Of a stretch of DNA of 64,000 nucleotides, positions 19,894-28,074 are shown piece after piece. The position numbers and the translations under genes were made by a program. The notes beneath the pieces were generated by a model that was not told the origin of the DNA, ran no database searches, and was given only the letters and a program-made list of their open reading frames with translations. Each line of letters starts with the position of its first letter. Positions within the stretch are counted from its first letter, which is position 1. Origin of the DNA: Sphingobium yanoikuyae (GTDB lineage Bacteria; Pseudomonadota; Alphaproteobacteria; Sphingomonadales; Sphingomonadaceae); contig NZ_CP053021.1 of assembly GCF_013001025.1 (NCBI RefSeq), positions 868,001-932,000 on the forward strand, in the 5' to 3' direction.

Positions 19894-20708
19894 ATGACGT
19901 TGCCCGATCCTTCCACCTTCATTGCCGAGGGCGCCTCCGCCGCGGTCTATCGGCTGGACGGGGGGCGGGTGCTCAAGCTGTGCCACGAGGGTGTCGACCC
20001 GTCGATCATTCGCCGCGAATATGTGACGGCAGAGATGATCCAGGCGACCGGCCTGCCGGCGGCGCGGCTGTTCGGCCGGTGCGAGGCCGGCGGGCGGCAA
20101 GGCATCATCTATAGCGAGATAGAGGGCCCCAACCTGCTCCATTATATCTGGCGCCATCCGCATTGGGTGGGCTGGGCGATGCGGGCGATGGCGCAGTTGC
20201 AGGCGCATATCCATCGACAGCCGGTGCCGATGCTGCGCAGCCGCAAGGCGATATTGACCGAGGATATCGAAATGGCGCCGATCGGTGCGCGGTTGCGTGC
20301 GGCGGCGATCGACCGGCTGGACCAGCTGGGCGAGGGCGACATGCTGTCGCATGGCGACCTGCATCCGGCCAATCTGATCGTCAGTGGCGAGGGGCTGGTG
20401 GCGATCGACTGGTCGAAGGCGGCGCGGGCGATGCCGGCGCCGATGTGGTGCGCAGCGAGATGCTGATGCGCTTTGGTCCGGGACAAGCCAGTGGCTGGCT
20501 GGAGGGGCCGGTCCGCGATCTGGCCACGGCCCATTATGTCCGCTGTTACCGCCGGGCCGCGACGATGGATGGCGAGGCGCTGGCCGCCTGGCGGGCGCTG
20601 GTTGGCCTGGCCTGGATGCGCCATCGTCTGCCCGCCCGCGATGCGGCCTTTGGCGCCTATCTGGTTCGCGCACTGGAACGGGCGGGTTTGCCCGCGCTGG
20701 ACGCCTGA
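19894..20708 (+). pseudogene. Aminoglycoside-phosphotransferase-fold (APH) protein, frameshifted
   Basis: Residues 1-175 (from MTLPDPSTFIAEGASAAVYRL) read as an APH/choline-kinase-fold protein: nucleotide-binding lysine region VLKLCHEG, catalytic HGDLHPANL at 153-161 and metal-binding IDWSKA at 171-176. Near 20426-20430, in GCGCGGGCG, the frame breaks. The reading frame one base earlier continues convincingly (GDAGADVVRSEMLMRFG...) to 20708. One missing G explains it. In the uncorrected frame a stop occurs at 20466. It could be a genuine pseudogene or a sequencing error in a G-run. Substrate unknown. No sign that it is a resistance enzyme. Confidence 0.8.
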
Positions 20709-21286
20709 TCGCAGGGCGGATGTCGTTGGTGGGCCGTGGTGGACGGTTGGTCCAGTGGCCATGCCATCGGGCGGAGGCCATGGGCCGATCATCGAACGGG
20801 CCGCTGCGACCGCCGACTTGTCGTTATTCTGACATCGAAACAGGCCAGAGAGCAGCGCGTTAAGCGACGGTTCACGGCCGATGGTGCCGTGTTGACGGTA
20901 ACAGTTGAGACAAGATCTGGAGTGCCCGACAGCATCCGGATACGCCCCCGGCATTCCCTTGCGCCGGGGGCGTTTTCATGTCCTCTTTTCTTGAATCTCC
21001 GTAATTTCCCTTAGGGAATAGCCTGTCGTTTCGCAGACGAATGGCATTCGTCCGGTCGTTCGTCCCCGCAAATCCGCTCTTGGTCGATGGATCGGTCGTT
21101 GGCCGATGCCGGGGGTTGCCGGTCGAAGCGGACGAGCGGCGAGAGGGCCGGGCGCGTACACGGGATGGGCGAACGGGATATGGCGCAACGCCCCCACAAG
21201 ACCCCCGCCGAACCGTTCGCATCCGGCATGTCGATGCCCCCTGACGACGCAGGCCGGATGCCATGACAGTTTTGAGGAGACACGCC
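20709..21286. other. Non-coding spacer with orphan terminator and two palindromes
   Basis: No convincing gene. It holds a strong hairpin terminator (20943-20976) about 235 bases beyond the phosphotransferase frame, a TTCCC-TTA-GGGAA palindrome (21006-21018) and an 8-bp inverted repeat GACGAATG-G-CATTCGTC (21036-21052). The section between the pseudogene and the terminator could encode a short RNA. Confidence 0.5.
20943..20976 (+). terminator. Orphan intrinsic terminator
   Basis: A perfect 10-bp stem CGCCCCCGGC/GCCGGGGGCG with a ten-base loop, followed by TTTT. It points rightward and ends either the long trailer of the phosphotransferase transcript or a separate small RNA. Confidence 0.75.
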
Positions 21287-21631
21287 ATGTTCGCCACCGC
21301 CAAGATCATCACTGCCGTGAGTGCCGCCGCCGCCCTGCTGGCCGGTTCCGGCATCGCTTCGGCCGAGGAGTTCACGTCCAACGGCCGCACCACCGAGGTC
21401 CGCTTCGGTGACCTGGACCTCACGCGCCACGCCGACCAGCAGGAACTGCGCACCCGCATCTCCCGTGCGGCCAGCCGGGTCTGCTTCAGCACCGACATCA
21501 ACACCATGAGCGCATGCCGTTCCGCCGCGATCGCCCAGGTCGAGGCGCCGATCGCGACCGCCATCGCCCGCGCCCAGACCAACGAGCGCTATGCCGATGC
21601 GAAGGATGCCCGGCCGGTGGTAGGCAACTGA
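21287..21631 (+). CDS. UrcA family protein
   Basis: 114 residues with a signal peptide (cleavage near ASA-EE, residue 26). The pattern matches the UrcA family, common in Sphingomonadales and Caulobacterales: a conserved VRFGDLDLTRHADQQELRTRI segment in two parts, then a Cys pair (VCFSTDI... SACRSAAI) likely forming a disulfide. Periplasmic or secreted, with unknown biochemical function. The ATG at 21287 follows GAGGAG at seven bases. An upstream in-frame ATG at 21263 lacks a ribosome site. Confidence 0.9.
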   Translation: MFATAKIITAVSAAAALLAGSGIASAEEFTSNGRTTEVRFGDLDLTRHADQQELRTRISRAASRVCFSTDINTMSACRSAAIAQVEAPIATAIARAQTNERYADAKDARPVVGN

Positions 21632-21795
21632 CCATCCGCATCCCGCCAAGGGAGGGAGAGGGCCTGGCGCGAGCCGGGCCCTTTTCGCGTTGGGATAACC
21701 GGCGCGTCCGCCCCGGCCATTCTCGGTATTTCCCCCGATGGCGGACCTCCGGATTTGCGACGATCAGAAGGGGCAGGTTCAAGGGGATAATGGTC

Positions 21796-23094
21796 ATGCG
21801 CGCGCGTCTTCCCGGCACTTCGCTCGTCATCATGGCAATGCTGATGGCCGGAGGGCTATATGCGCCGGACGCCTGGGCGCAGAGCACGGAATCGCTCTAC
21901 GAACCGATCGGCCATCATAGCGGCGGCGACGTGCATGCGGTGGACGAGACGCCGAGCTATGTCGTCCCCGATTTCGCGCCAGCCAAGGCCGCCGACCCGA
22001 ACAAGGAACTGCCCTTCTTCAAGATCCGGCTGGGCCTGTCGCTGATCGGCGACTGGACCGATTTCAGCCAGGATGCGGTCAATGAAAGCCAGATCGGCCG
22101 GCAGGACAACGAGTTTCAGGTGCGATCGGCGCGGCTCAGCCTGATCGGATCGGTCGGCGGCGACTATCGGGTAAGCTATCAGCTCAGCGGCGAATATAAG
22201 GGGTTCGACACCAACCCCGAGCAGAAATGGAAGCTGACCGATGCGTCGCTGACCTTTCCGCTGGGCAGCCGCACCAAGATGACGCTGGGCAAGACCAAGG
22301 AGACATTTTCCTACGAAATGGTCGGGGATTCGGCGAACCTGCCGCATAGCGAGCGCGTGCTGACGCCCTTTTTCACATCACGCAATTTCGGCGTCCGCTT
22401 CGTCCAGGTGCTGGGCGCGAACAAGGCGGCGACCTTTTCGGCGGGTGCCTACAAGGATAGCTGGGATTTCGGCAGCTCGACCGATCGTGGCTGGGACTAT
22501 TCGGCGCGCATGACCGGGCTGATCTGGGACCGGCCGGATCATAATGAATTCCTGCATGTCGGCGTGGCCTATCGCCATGCCGCGGCGGACGGCACGATCC
22601 GCTACAGCGGCCGGGCGGAAACCAATGTCGGCGACGTCGCGATCGACACCGGGAAATTCGCAGCACAGAGCAGCGACGGCTTTGCCGGCGAGGCGCTGCT
22701 GAATGTCGGGCCGGTGTCGTTCCTGGGCGAATATATATTGAACCGGACCAATTCGCGCGAATTTCGCGATCCGGTCTTCCATGGCTGGTATGTCACCGGC
22801 AGTTGGATATTGACCGGCGAAACCCGGCCCTATGACCGCAATGTCGGCTATGCCCGGCGCGTCATCCCCAAGGGCCGCTGGGGCGCGCCGGAACTGGTGG
22901 CGCGCTATTCGGAAATGGACCTGGACGATAATGGCATCGAGGGTGGCCGTTTCAAGAAGACGATGCTGGGCCTCAACTGGTGGGCGACGACGCGCTGGAA
23001 ATTCGGCGCGACCTGGGGCCATACCTGGCTCGACCGGTTCGGCGAGCGCGGCGAGAGCGACACGGTGCTGACCCGCATCCAGTGGATCTACTGA
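21796..23094 (+). CDS. Phosphate-selective porin (OprO/OprP family)
   Basis: 432 residues: a signal peptide (cleavage near AWA-QS) followed by a beta-barrel. Features typical of the OprO/P family: FQVRSARLSLIGSVGGDYRVSYQLSGEY near 110-135, TLGKTKETFSYEM in the constriction region, and LNWWATTRWKFGATWGHTWLD near the C-terminus, which ends in IQWIY. It likely forms an anion channel for phosphate or polyphosphate in the outer membrane. The ATG at 21796 is preferred over the one at 21790 because AAGGGG then sits about nine bases upstream. No pho box was recognised. Confidence 0.9.
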   Translation: MRARLPGTSLVIMAMLMAGGLYAPDAWAQSTESLYEPIGHHSGGDVHAVDETPSYVVPDFAPAKAADPNKELPFFKIRLGLSLIGDWTDFSQDAVNESQIGRQDNEFQVRSARLSLIGSVGGDYRVSYQLSGEYKGFDTNPEQKWKLTDASLTFPLGSRTKMTLGKTKETFSYEMVGDSANLPHSERVLTPFFTSRNFGVRFVQVLGANKAATFSAGAYKDSWDFGSSTDRGWDYSARMTGLIWDRPDHNEFLHVGVAYRHAAADGTIRYSGRAETNVGDVAIDTGKFAAQSSDGFAGEALLNVGPVSFLGEYILNRTNSREFRDPVFHGWYVTGSWILTGETRPYDRNVGYARRVIPKGRWGAPELVARYSEMDLDDNGIEGGRFKKTMLGLNWWATTRWKFGATWGHTWLDRFGERGESDTVLTRIQWIY

Positions 23095-23147
23095 GCGGGT
23101 AGCGGGCCGGTGCCGGTGCGCCTGGAGACGCATGTCCAAAAGGATTC

Positions 23148-23897
23148 TCAGCGTCCCGTCATCGCTCTGGCGTTGGCGAGATAGGTGCGGCCGATGCGGA
23201 TCTCGTTGCCGTCGGCCAGCGCCGCGAACCAGACGCCGCTGCCGTCGTGGCGCAGCCGCGCGATATGCGGGCGGCGGACGATATGCGAGCGGTGCAGGCG
23301 GACGAACGCCTGCGGATCGAGCCGTTCCTCCAGCGAACTGATGGTCTGGTGCAGCAGATAGGAGTGGGCGCCGACATGGAGGCGCATATAGTCGCGCTCC
23401 GCCTCGATCCGGTCGATCTGGTCGGCGGCGATGCGGACCAGTTCGGAGCGGTGCGGCACCCAGAATTCCTCGGCCCATTCGGGCGCCGGTTCGGCCGAGG
23501 CGGGCGTAGCACCATCCTCGCCATCGCGGCTGCGCAGCGCCTGTTCGACCCGGTCAACCGCGCGGGTCAGGCGATCATGGGCAACGGGTTTCAGCAGATA
23601 ATCGACCGCGGCGAGATCGAACGCCTCGACCGCGAAGCTTTCGAAGGCGGTGACGAAGATGATCGCAGGGCGGATGCCCATCTGGCTGATCGCGCGGGCG
23701 ACGCCGATGCCGTCGAGCAGCGGCATGGCGATGTCGAGCAGCAGCAGGTCGGGCTTGAGGGCCTCGACCAGGCGCAACGCCGCCTCGCCATCATTGGCGG
23801 TGCCGACCAGCGCGATGCGCGGTTCGCGTGCGCACAGCATCTGCAATCGCTCGACCGCGAGCGGCTCATCATCGACGATCATGGTGCGGATGGACAT
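23148..23897 (-). CDS. LytTR-family response regulator
   Basis: 249 residues. The N-terminal receiver domain (5-120) has the acidic pair DDE (near 9-11), phospho-acceptor Asp in LLLDIAMP (about residue 55) and Lys in LLKPV (about 105). The C-terminal LytTR DNA-binding domain (about 145-245) shows IDRIEAERDYMRLHV and FVRLHRSHIV. Start at 23897 (ATG), six bases after the kinase stop. A GTG at 23909 would overlap it. It forms a two-component pair with the kinase. Target genes unknown. Confidence 0.93.
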   Translation of the reverse strand: MSIRTMIVDDEPLAVERLQMLCAREPRIALVGTANDGEAALRLVEALKPDLLLLDIAMPLLDGIGVARAISQMGIRPAIIFVTAFESFAVEAFDLAAVDYLLKPVAHDRLTRAVDRVEQALRSRDGEDGATPASAEPAPEWAEEFWVPHRSELVRIAADQIDRIEAERDYMRLHVGAHSYLLHQTISSLEERLDPQAFVRLHRSHIVRRPHIARLRHDGSGVWFAALADGNEIRIGRTYLANARAMTGR

Positions 23898-23902
23898 GGG
23901 CG

Positions 23903-25012
23903 TCAGCACCCCCGGCGGTTGAGCGGAAGGAAGAGATTGACGGCAAAGCCGCCATCGGCCTGCGGACCATAGTCGATCCGGCCCTGATCGCCAAAGCGGG
24001 CGGACAGGCGGTCGCGCACATTGGCGAGGCCAATGCCGCTGCCGCCATCGCCGGGGCTGGGCGGCTTGTCGCCATTGTCGGCGACGGTGAGGTGCAGCAG
24101 GCCATGCTCCTCGCGCGCGCGGATGGTTATGGCGACCGGGCTGGAGGTGCGCGACACGCCATATTTGATCGCATTTTCGACCAAGGGCTGGAGGATCAGG
24201 CCCGGCACGCAGGCGGTCAGCAGGTCGGCGGGAATGTCGATCCGGGTGGCCAGCCGGTCGGGGAAGCGCACCGCCTCGATATCCAGATAGAGTTTCTGGA
24301 GATGGACTTCCTCTTCCAGTTGCACGTCATCGAGCGGATCGCCGGTGAGGCTGGTGCGGTAGAAATTGGAGAGCGACATGATCATCTGTTCGGCCTCGTC
24401 GCGCCGGTCCTTCATCACCAGGGAGGAAAGCGAGTTCAGCGTGTTGAACAGGAAATGCGGGTTCACCTGATAGCGCAGCGAGCGCAGTTCGGCCTGCTGC
24501 GCGGCACGTTCCAGCCGGGCGGCGCGGCGTTCGGTGCGATGCGCCTCGCTGGCATAGGAGAGGCCGAGATAGAGGCCGGCCCAGGCGGACAGGAAGAAAT
24601 AGCGGCTGACGGCGTCATCGACGATATAGATCAGCGCATGGGACTGGGCCTCATATTTCTGCTGGTCCATGTCGGGAAACATGCCCATCGGGTCATAGAT
24701 GTTGAATACATAATAGTTGGCGACCGCCATCGCGAGCGCGAAGGGCGCGGCGAGCGAGAAGGCGGCGACGATGCGAACCGCCAGCGGCTTGGCATCGAAC
24801 CGGCGTATCGCCAGATAGAGAATCCAGGTCACGATGATGCCGATCAACGTCACCACGGCGCGGCGGGCGGCCATTTCGCCCTGATAGTCGAAGCCCACCA
24901 CCAGCGCCCGCACGCTGATGAGGATCGCGTAGAAGAACCAGAAGCCGATGATGGAGTAGAGGGCGGCGGTCGGCGAAACGCCGCGCGGCCCCTCTTCGGT
25001 GGGAAATGTCAT
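23903..25012 (-). CDS. LytS/YehU-type sensor histidine kinase
   Basis: 369 residues. An N-terminal membrane region of four to five helices (about 17-165) is followed by the His_kinase (PF06580) region with phospho-acceptor His in NPHFLFNTLNSLSS (about 210-222) and a C-terminal HATPase domain with N-box LVENAIKYG and G-box GSGIGLANVRDRL. There is no periplasmic sensor domain, so the signal is likely sensed within or at the membrane. The phosphotransfer partner is the adjacent LytTR regulator. The divergent gene to the right is a short protein of unknown role. Confidence 0.95.
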   Translation of the reverse strand: MTFPTEEGPRGVSPTAALYSIIGFWFFYAILISVRALVVGFDYQGEMAARRAVVTLIGIIVTWILYLAIRRFDAKPLAVRIVAAFSLAAPFALAMAVANYYVFNIYDPMGMFPDMDQQKYEAQSHALIYIVDDAVSRYFFLSAWAGLYLGLSYASEAHRTERRAARLERAAQQAELRSLRYQVNPHFLFNTLNSLSSLVMKDRRDEAEQMIMSLSNFYRTSLTGDPLDDVQLEEEVHLQKLYLDIEAVRFPDRLATRIDIPADLLTACVPGLILQPLVENAIKYGVSRTSSPVAITIRAREEHGLLHLTVADNGDKPPSPGDGGSGIGLANVRDRLSARFGDQGRIDYGPQADGGFAVNLFLPLNRRGC

Positions 25013-25104
25013 GGATGATATCTACGCGAGCTTGGCGACGCTGTCGCCCCCTGCGCGCGATGCTGGTCGAAGCGGCTTGGCGGTTGGTCGAAGCGGTGGC
25101 GCGG

Positions 25105-25130
25105 GGAACCGGTATTGGCCCCTGTCGGTT
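25105..25130 (+). promoter_or_regulatory. EcfG-type promoter candidate
   Basis: GGAAC (25105-25109), 17 bases, GGTT (25127-25130), about 30 bases before the 49-residue gene. The same GGAAC/GGTT pair occurs at 9420-9444. Confidence 0.45.
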
Positions 25131-25159
25131 GATCCGGCAGGAGAAAAGGAGACGCGCAG

Positions 25160-25309
25160 ATGAGCGATACCAGGCGCGAGAGCGAGAAGAAGCTGGACGA
25201 GGCGCTGGAAGACAGCATGGATGCGTCGGACCCGCCCGCGACCAGTCGGCCCGACGATGACGGCGAACCGGTGCCGTCTTCGGGTTTTCCGGAAAAGCCT
25301 GATCGCTGA
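25160..25309 (+). CDS. Short acidic hypothetical protein (49 aa)
   Basis: 49 residues beginning MSDTRRESEKKLDEALE, highly charged and probably disordered, with a Pro/Asp-rich middle and a C-terminus FPEKPDR. AAGGAG lies eight bases before the ATG, and a stress-type promoter candidate lies just upstream. Short proteins of this style are common in sphingomonads and probably belong to the stress regulon. No function known. Confidence 0.7.
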   Translation: MSDTRRESEKKLDEALEDSMDASDPPATSRPDDDGEPVPSSGFPEKPDR

Positions 25310-25414
25310 CCGATAGCGGACCGCGAAAATCCATGTTATTCCAGTCGGGCAAGCGCGGCCCCGACCGCCATCAGGCGGCAGGCCGGCTTCCCCGCGCGAG
25401 AGGAGCAGACGACG

Positions 25415-25666
25415 ATGCCGACTTCCACCACCCCCGCGATCGAACGCATTGCCCGCGTGCTGGCCGGGCGCCAGCTCAGCCTGAATGGCGGCGGCAAGGA
25501 TCCCCATGCGGCGGGCGCGGTGGATGCGGCCTGGCCCGACCATGTCGACGATGCCTATGCGATATTGCACACACTGCGCGAACCCGATGCCGACATGGCG
25601 CGGGCCGGCGACGTGGCGGTGTGGCGCAGCATGATCGGCGCGGTGCTGGAGCGGCGCCCGGCCTGA
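25415..25666 (+). CDS. Small hypothetical protein (83 aa)
   Basis: 83 residues, soluble, starting MPTSTTPAIERIARVLAGRQ, with GAGAGGAG upstream. The segment HVDDAYAILHTLREPD followed by VWRSMIGAVLE is predicted helical. No signal peptide, membrane span or catalytic motif. It follows the 49-residue gene at about 105 bases, so co-transcription is possible. Family not recognised. Confidence 0.75.
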   Translation: MPTSTTPAIERIARVLAGRQLSLNGGGKDPHAAGAVDAAWPDHVDDAYAILHTLREPDADMARAGDVAVWRSMIGAVLERRPA

Positions 25667-25730
25667 GCAGGGCGCCCCGGAGGCGAAATATTAACCCGGT
25701 CGTGGCAGGGAGCGCGCAGGAGACTGCGCC

Positions 25731-26105
25731 ATGTACCACATCGAATTTCGCCATGATCTGAACCTGCTGGACATCAAATGGTCCAAGCTGTTCACGGCGC
25801 AGGAAGTCGCGGCCTATGCCCGCGAATGCAAGGCCCGCTTCCTGGCAGAAGGGTTCAAGCCGGGCTATCTGCTGCGCATGGACATGAGCGCCAGCAGCGC
25901 CCAGCCGCAGGAGGCGGTCGCGTCCTTCCGCGCGAATCTGGGCGATTTTCCCAAGGCCCGGCGGATCGCCATCATCACCGGCAGCGCGATCACGCGGTTG
26001 CAGGTGAAGCGGGAAATGACGCAGCCCTATCTGCGGATCTTCGATGATGCGACGGCAGGGCTGGCCTGGCTGCTGGCACCCGAAGCGGTTGAAGCGGAGG
26101 CATAA
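25731..26105 (+). CDS. Hypothetical protein, possibly STAS/SpoIIAA-like (124 aa)
   Basis: 124 residues with alternating strand and helix: MYHIEFRHDLNLLDIKWSKLF, a helix AAYARECKARFLAEG, a strand GYLLRMDMSAS, a helix EAVASFRANLGDFP and strands RRIAIITGSAI and LRIFDDATAGLAWL. The order resembles SpoIIAA/STAS-like folds (an acyl-transfer or anti-anti-sigma type domain), but the conserved Ser region is not clear. Cytoplasmic. Function unknown. Confidence 0.75.
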   Translation: MYHIEFRHDLNLLDIKWSKLFTAQEVAAYARECKARFLAEGFKPGYLLRMDMSASSAQPQEAVASFRANLGDFPKARRIAIITGSAITRLQVKREMTQPYLRIFDDATAGLAWLLAPEAVEAEA

Positions 26106-26261
26106 TCCTCCGTCCGTCGCATTTCACAAAAATATCATGTTGCACTGCAAAACGAAATCTGGTCCCTTGTGACAATCGGTGGGACAGGTGCCCGTTAAGC
26201 CTTTGCTAACCATGCGGGGCGCATGTTCTGCTGATCGACTTCAAGTCGGAGGGCATGAGCA

Positions 26262-26810
26262 ATGGGCACGAGTGCAAGACCGGCGGACGGGGCCATTACC
26301 CTGGCGGAATTGCGGGAATTCGCCAGTTTCCCGTCGGCCACGCAAAGATATATTCGCAGATCGCTGGACATCGGGCTGCATCGCCGCGACGCGATGAAGC
26401 TATGGTCGCGCGACATGGTCGAGGAAGCCAGCATCCGCGCCCAGGCGCGCATCTATGGCCGGCTGGACGAGATCAAGGCGCATGTTCCCGACGATAGCGG
26501 GCTGGACCAGGTGGAGCCGTTCATGGCGCCGCTGGTGACGGTGTCCGCCTTCGACCTGGGGCAGGACCGGCTGGCGAGCTTCTCGGCCTATCGCTTCCTC
26601 TATGAGCGGCTGCTGGGGGCGGGGGCGCGGCCCTGGCTGCCGGGCGCCTTCTGTGCGGCGGCGAGCCTGCCGCATCTTCATCCCGAAAAGCGCCGGCTGC
26701 TGTTGCAGTCGATCAGCGAGGCGGCGGCCACGGCGGTCGGCTGGTCCAACCGCGAGCCGACCTTCTACCCCGAATGGGTCGAGAAGGTGGACCTGTCCAA
26801 GGCCAACTGA
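26262..26810 (+). CDS. Hypothetical protein (182 aa)
   Basis: 182 residues, soluble and mainly helical, with GGAGGG eight bases ahead of the ATG at 26262. The N-terminal part (LREFASFPSATQRYIRRSLDIGLH) looks like a small helical domain. Near the C-terminus, HLHPEKRRLLLQSISEAAA and FYPEWVEKVDL are distinctive. No enzyme motif or membrane segment. Monocistronic, with a long spacer downstream. Family not recognised. Confidence 0.75.
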   Translation: MGTSARPADGAITLAELREFASFPSATQRYIRRSLDIGLHRRDAMKLWSRDMVEEASIRAQARIYGRLDEIKAHVPDDSGLDQVEPFMAPLVTVSAFDLGQDRLASFSAYRFLYERLLGAGARPWLPGAFCAAASLPHLHPEKRRLLLQSISEAAATAVGWSNREPTFYPEWVEKVDLSKAN

Positions 26811-27041
26811 TCCGATCTAATCCTGCCGGCGCCCCTGGGGAGGGCGCGGGCGGGATGGCGGCTTGGCTGCTGGTCTGGCGGCGGCGTGCGACCTGTCCTT
26901 CCTCCGCCTTCTTCACGGCGCCGCGCGCATGAACCGCGCGGCGCTCGACCGTCCTCCATCATCTCTTGCTCTCGAAGAACAGGAAAATCACAGCCTTCAC
27001 CGGGTGGGATTTGGGTGGGAAGCTGGCCACCTGTTTCACAG

Positions 27042-27131
27042 CGTCATCCCCGCGCAGGCGGGGATCCATCTCACCAGCTTCGGACCAGATGCGAGGTCAG
27101 GAGATGGATTCCCGCCTGCGCGGGAATGACG
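27042..27131. repeat. Palindromic intergenic element, copy 1
   Basis: A 90-bp inverted repeat with 31-base arms (CGTCATCCCCGCG... and ...CGCGGGAATGACG). Each arm contains its own short hairpin (CCCCGC/GCGGGG type). It matches in style the GTCATCCCCGC...GCGGGAATGAC elements scattered through proteobacterial genomes (REP-like/small MITE). The rest of the spacer 26811-27223 holds no gene that I can support. Confidence 0.85.
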
Positions 27132-27223
27132 GATTTGGGGTGGGTAGCGGAACGGCGGCTTACGGATGGAAGTTCGCGGAAAGAGGACATTGGATACGCT
27201 GTATTTGAGAGGTAAGATTGGCA

Positions 27224-27622
27224 ATGCTGCCAGAAAGCCTCCGCAACCTTCCTTATCTTGTTCATACAAATCGGGAATTGGGTCTCATGCTGAGGGGTAG
27301 CAAGCCGCTCTCCTATTTCGCGTCTTTTGGCCAAGAAGATCAGCCAGAATGCGTTGCCCGCTACCTAGCGATGTTTGATCGTCATGTTGCCACTGGACGC
27401 TTTGAAAAGACAGTTCAAACAAGGCCCACACAACTTGCAGATCGGTTCCTAGATAGGATTTTCTACACGCTTCCGGGCGAGCAATGGCGTGTTGTTGCGA
27501 TGATCGAACTTCTCGATAGGCCTGGAGATTGGACGCATGAGCGCGAATGGCAATTTGGGGCGTTGCTTAGATATGAGGACTGGCAGAACGACCTCTGGAT
27601 CAGCATGTTGCCAACACGCTAG
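27224..27622 (+). CDS. Orphan hypothetical protein, lower-GC (132 aa)
   Basis: 132 residues, beginning MLPESLRNLPYLVHTNRELGLML. Soluble, with Trp/Arg-rich segments and the stretch RFLDRIFYTLPGEQWRV. Base composition is about 50% G+C against about 65% around it, with more AT-ending codons. It is bracketed by two related palindromic elements. An in-frame TTG at 27218 is also possible. No family recognised. Probably acquired. Confidence 0.72.
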   Translation: MLPESLRNLPYLVHTNRELGLMLRGSKPLSYFASFGQEDQPECVARYLAMFDRHVATGRFEKTVQTRPTQLADRFLDRIFYTLPGEQWRVVAMIELLDRPGDWTHEREWQFGALLRYEDWQNDLWISMLPTR

Positions 27623-27702
27623 CCTGTTAAGTCTGCTATTGGGTGTCAGATGAATGGTGTTTGGCGTCCTCAATTGGTCGCAAACCTGCCAATCGTCACG
27701 GG

Positions 27703-27788
27703 CGTCATCCTGACGGAGGTCAGGATCCATTTTGCACTACGCCAGATAGGGAGTGCTGAATGGGGCGCGGATCAAGTCCGGGATGACG
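27703..27788. repeat. Palindromic intergenic element, diverged copy 2
   Basis: An 86-bp inverted repeat whose ends (CGTCATCCTGACGGAGGTCA and CGGATCAAGTCCGGGATGACG) match the class of copy 1 but with a different internal sequence. Together with copy 1 it flanks the 132-residue orphan gene. The remaining spacer 27623-28020 shows no other feature. Confidence 0.7.
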
Positions 27789-28020
27789 GATATGCCAAGG
27801 TCAGCTTTTGGGAGAAGCCGTGGAGTAAGTGGAGGGCGCTCTTTCTGGGGGCAGCCATCAAGGCTTCATGGCGGGAGACGGTGGGCGTCCCGCTGCAAAA
27901 GGCCAGAGGCGGGGGCTGGAGATCACGAAGGTCAGGCTGATCGACATTCGGTTGCGGGCCGGTACTGGATGCGGCTCGGCAGATTTCCGGTCCTGGCGGC
28001 CAGGCGGTTCGTGCAGGCAA

Positions 28021-28050
28021 AGAAAAAGGGGCTGCGCGGCGGCAGCCCCT
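28021..28050 (-). terminator. Intrinsic terminator of the alpha/beta hydrolase gene
   Basis: On the minus strand, AGGGGCTGC/GCAGCCCCT forms a 9-bp stem with a six-base loop, followed by TTTTTCT. Confidence 0.85.
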
Positions 28051-28074
28051 CCATGATCCCGATCGGGCCGGTCC

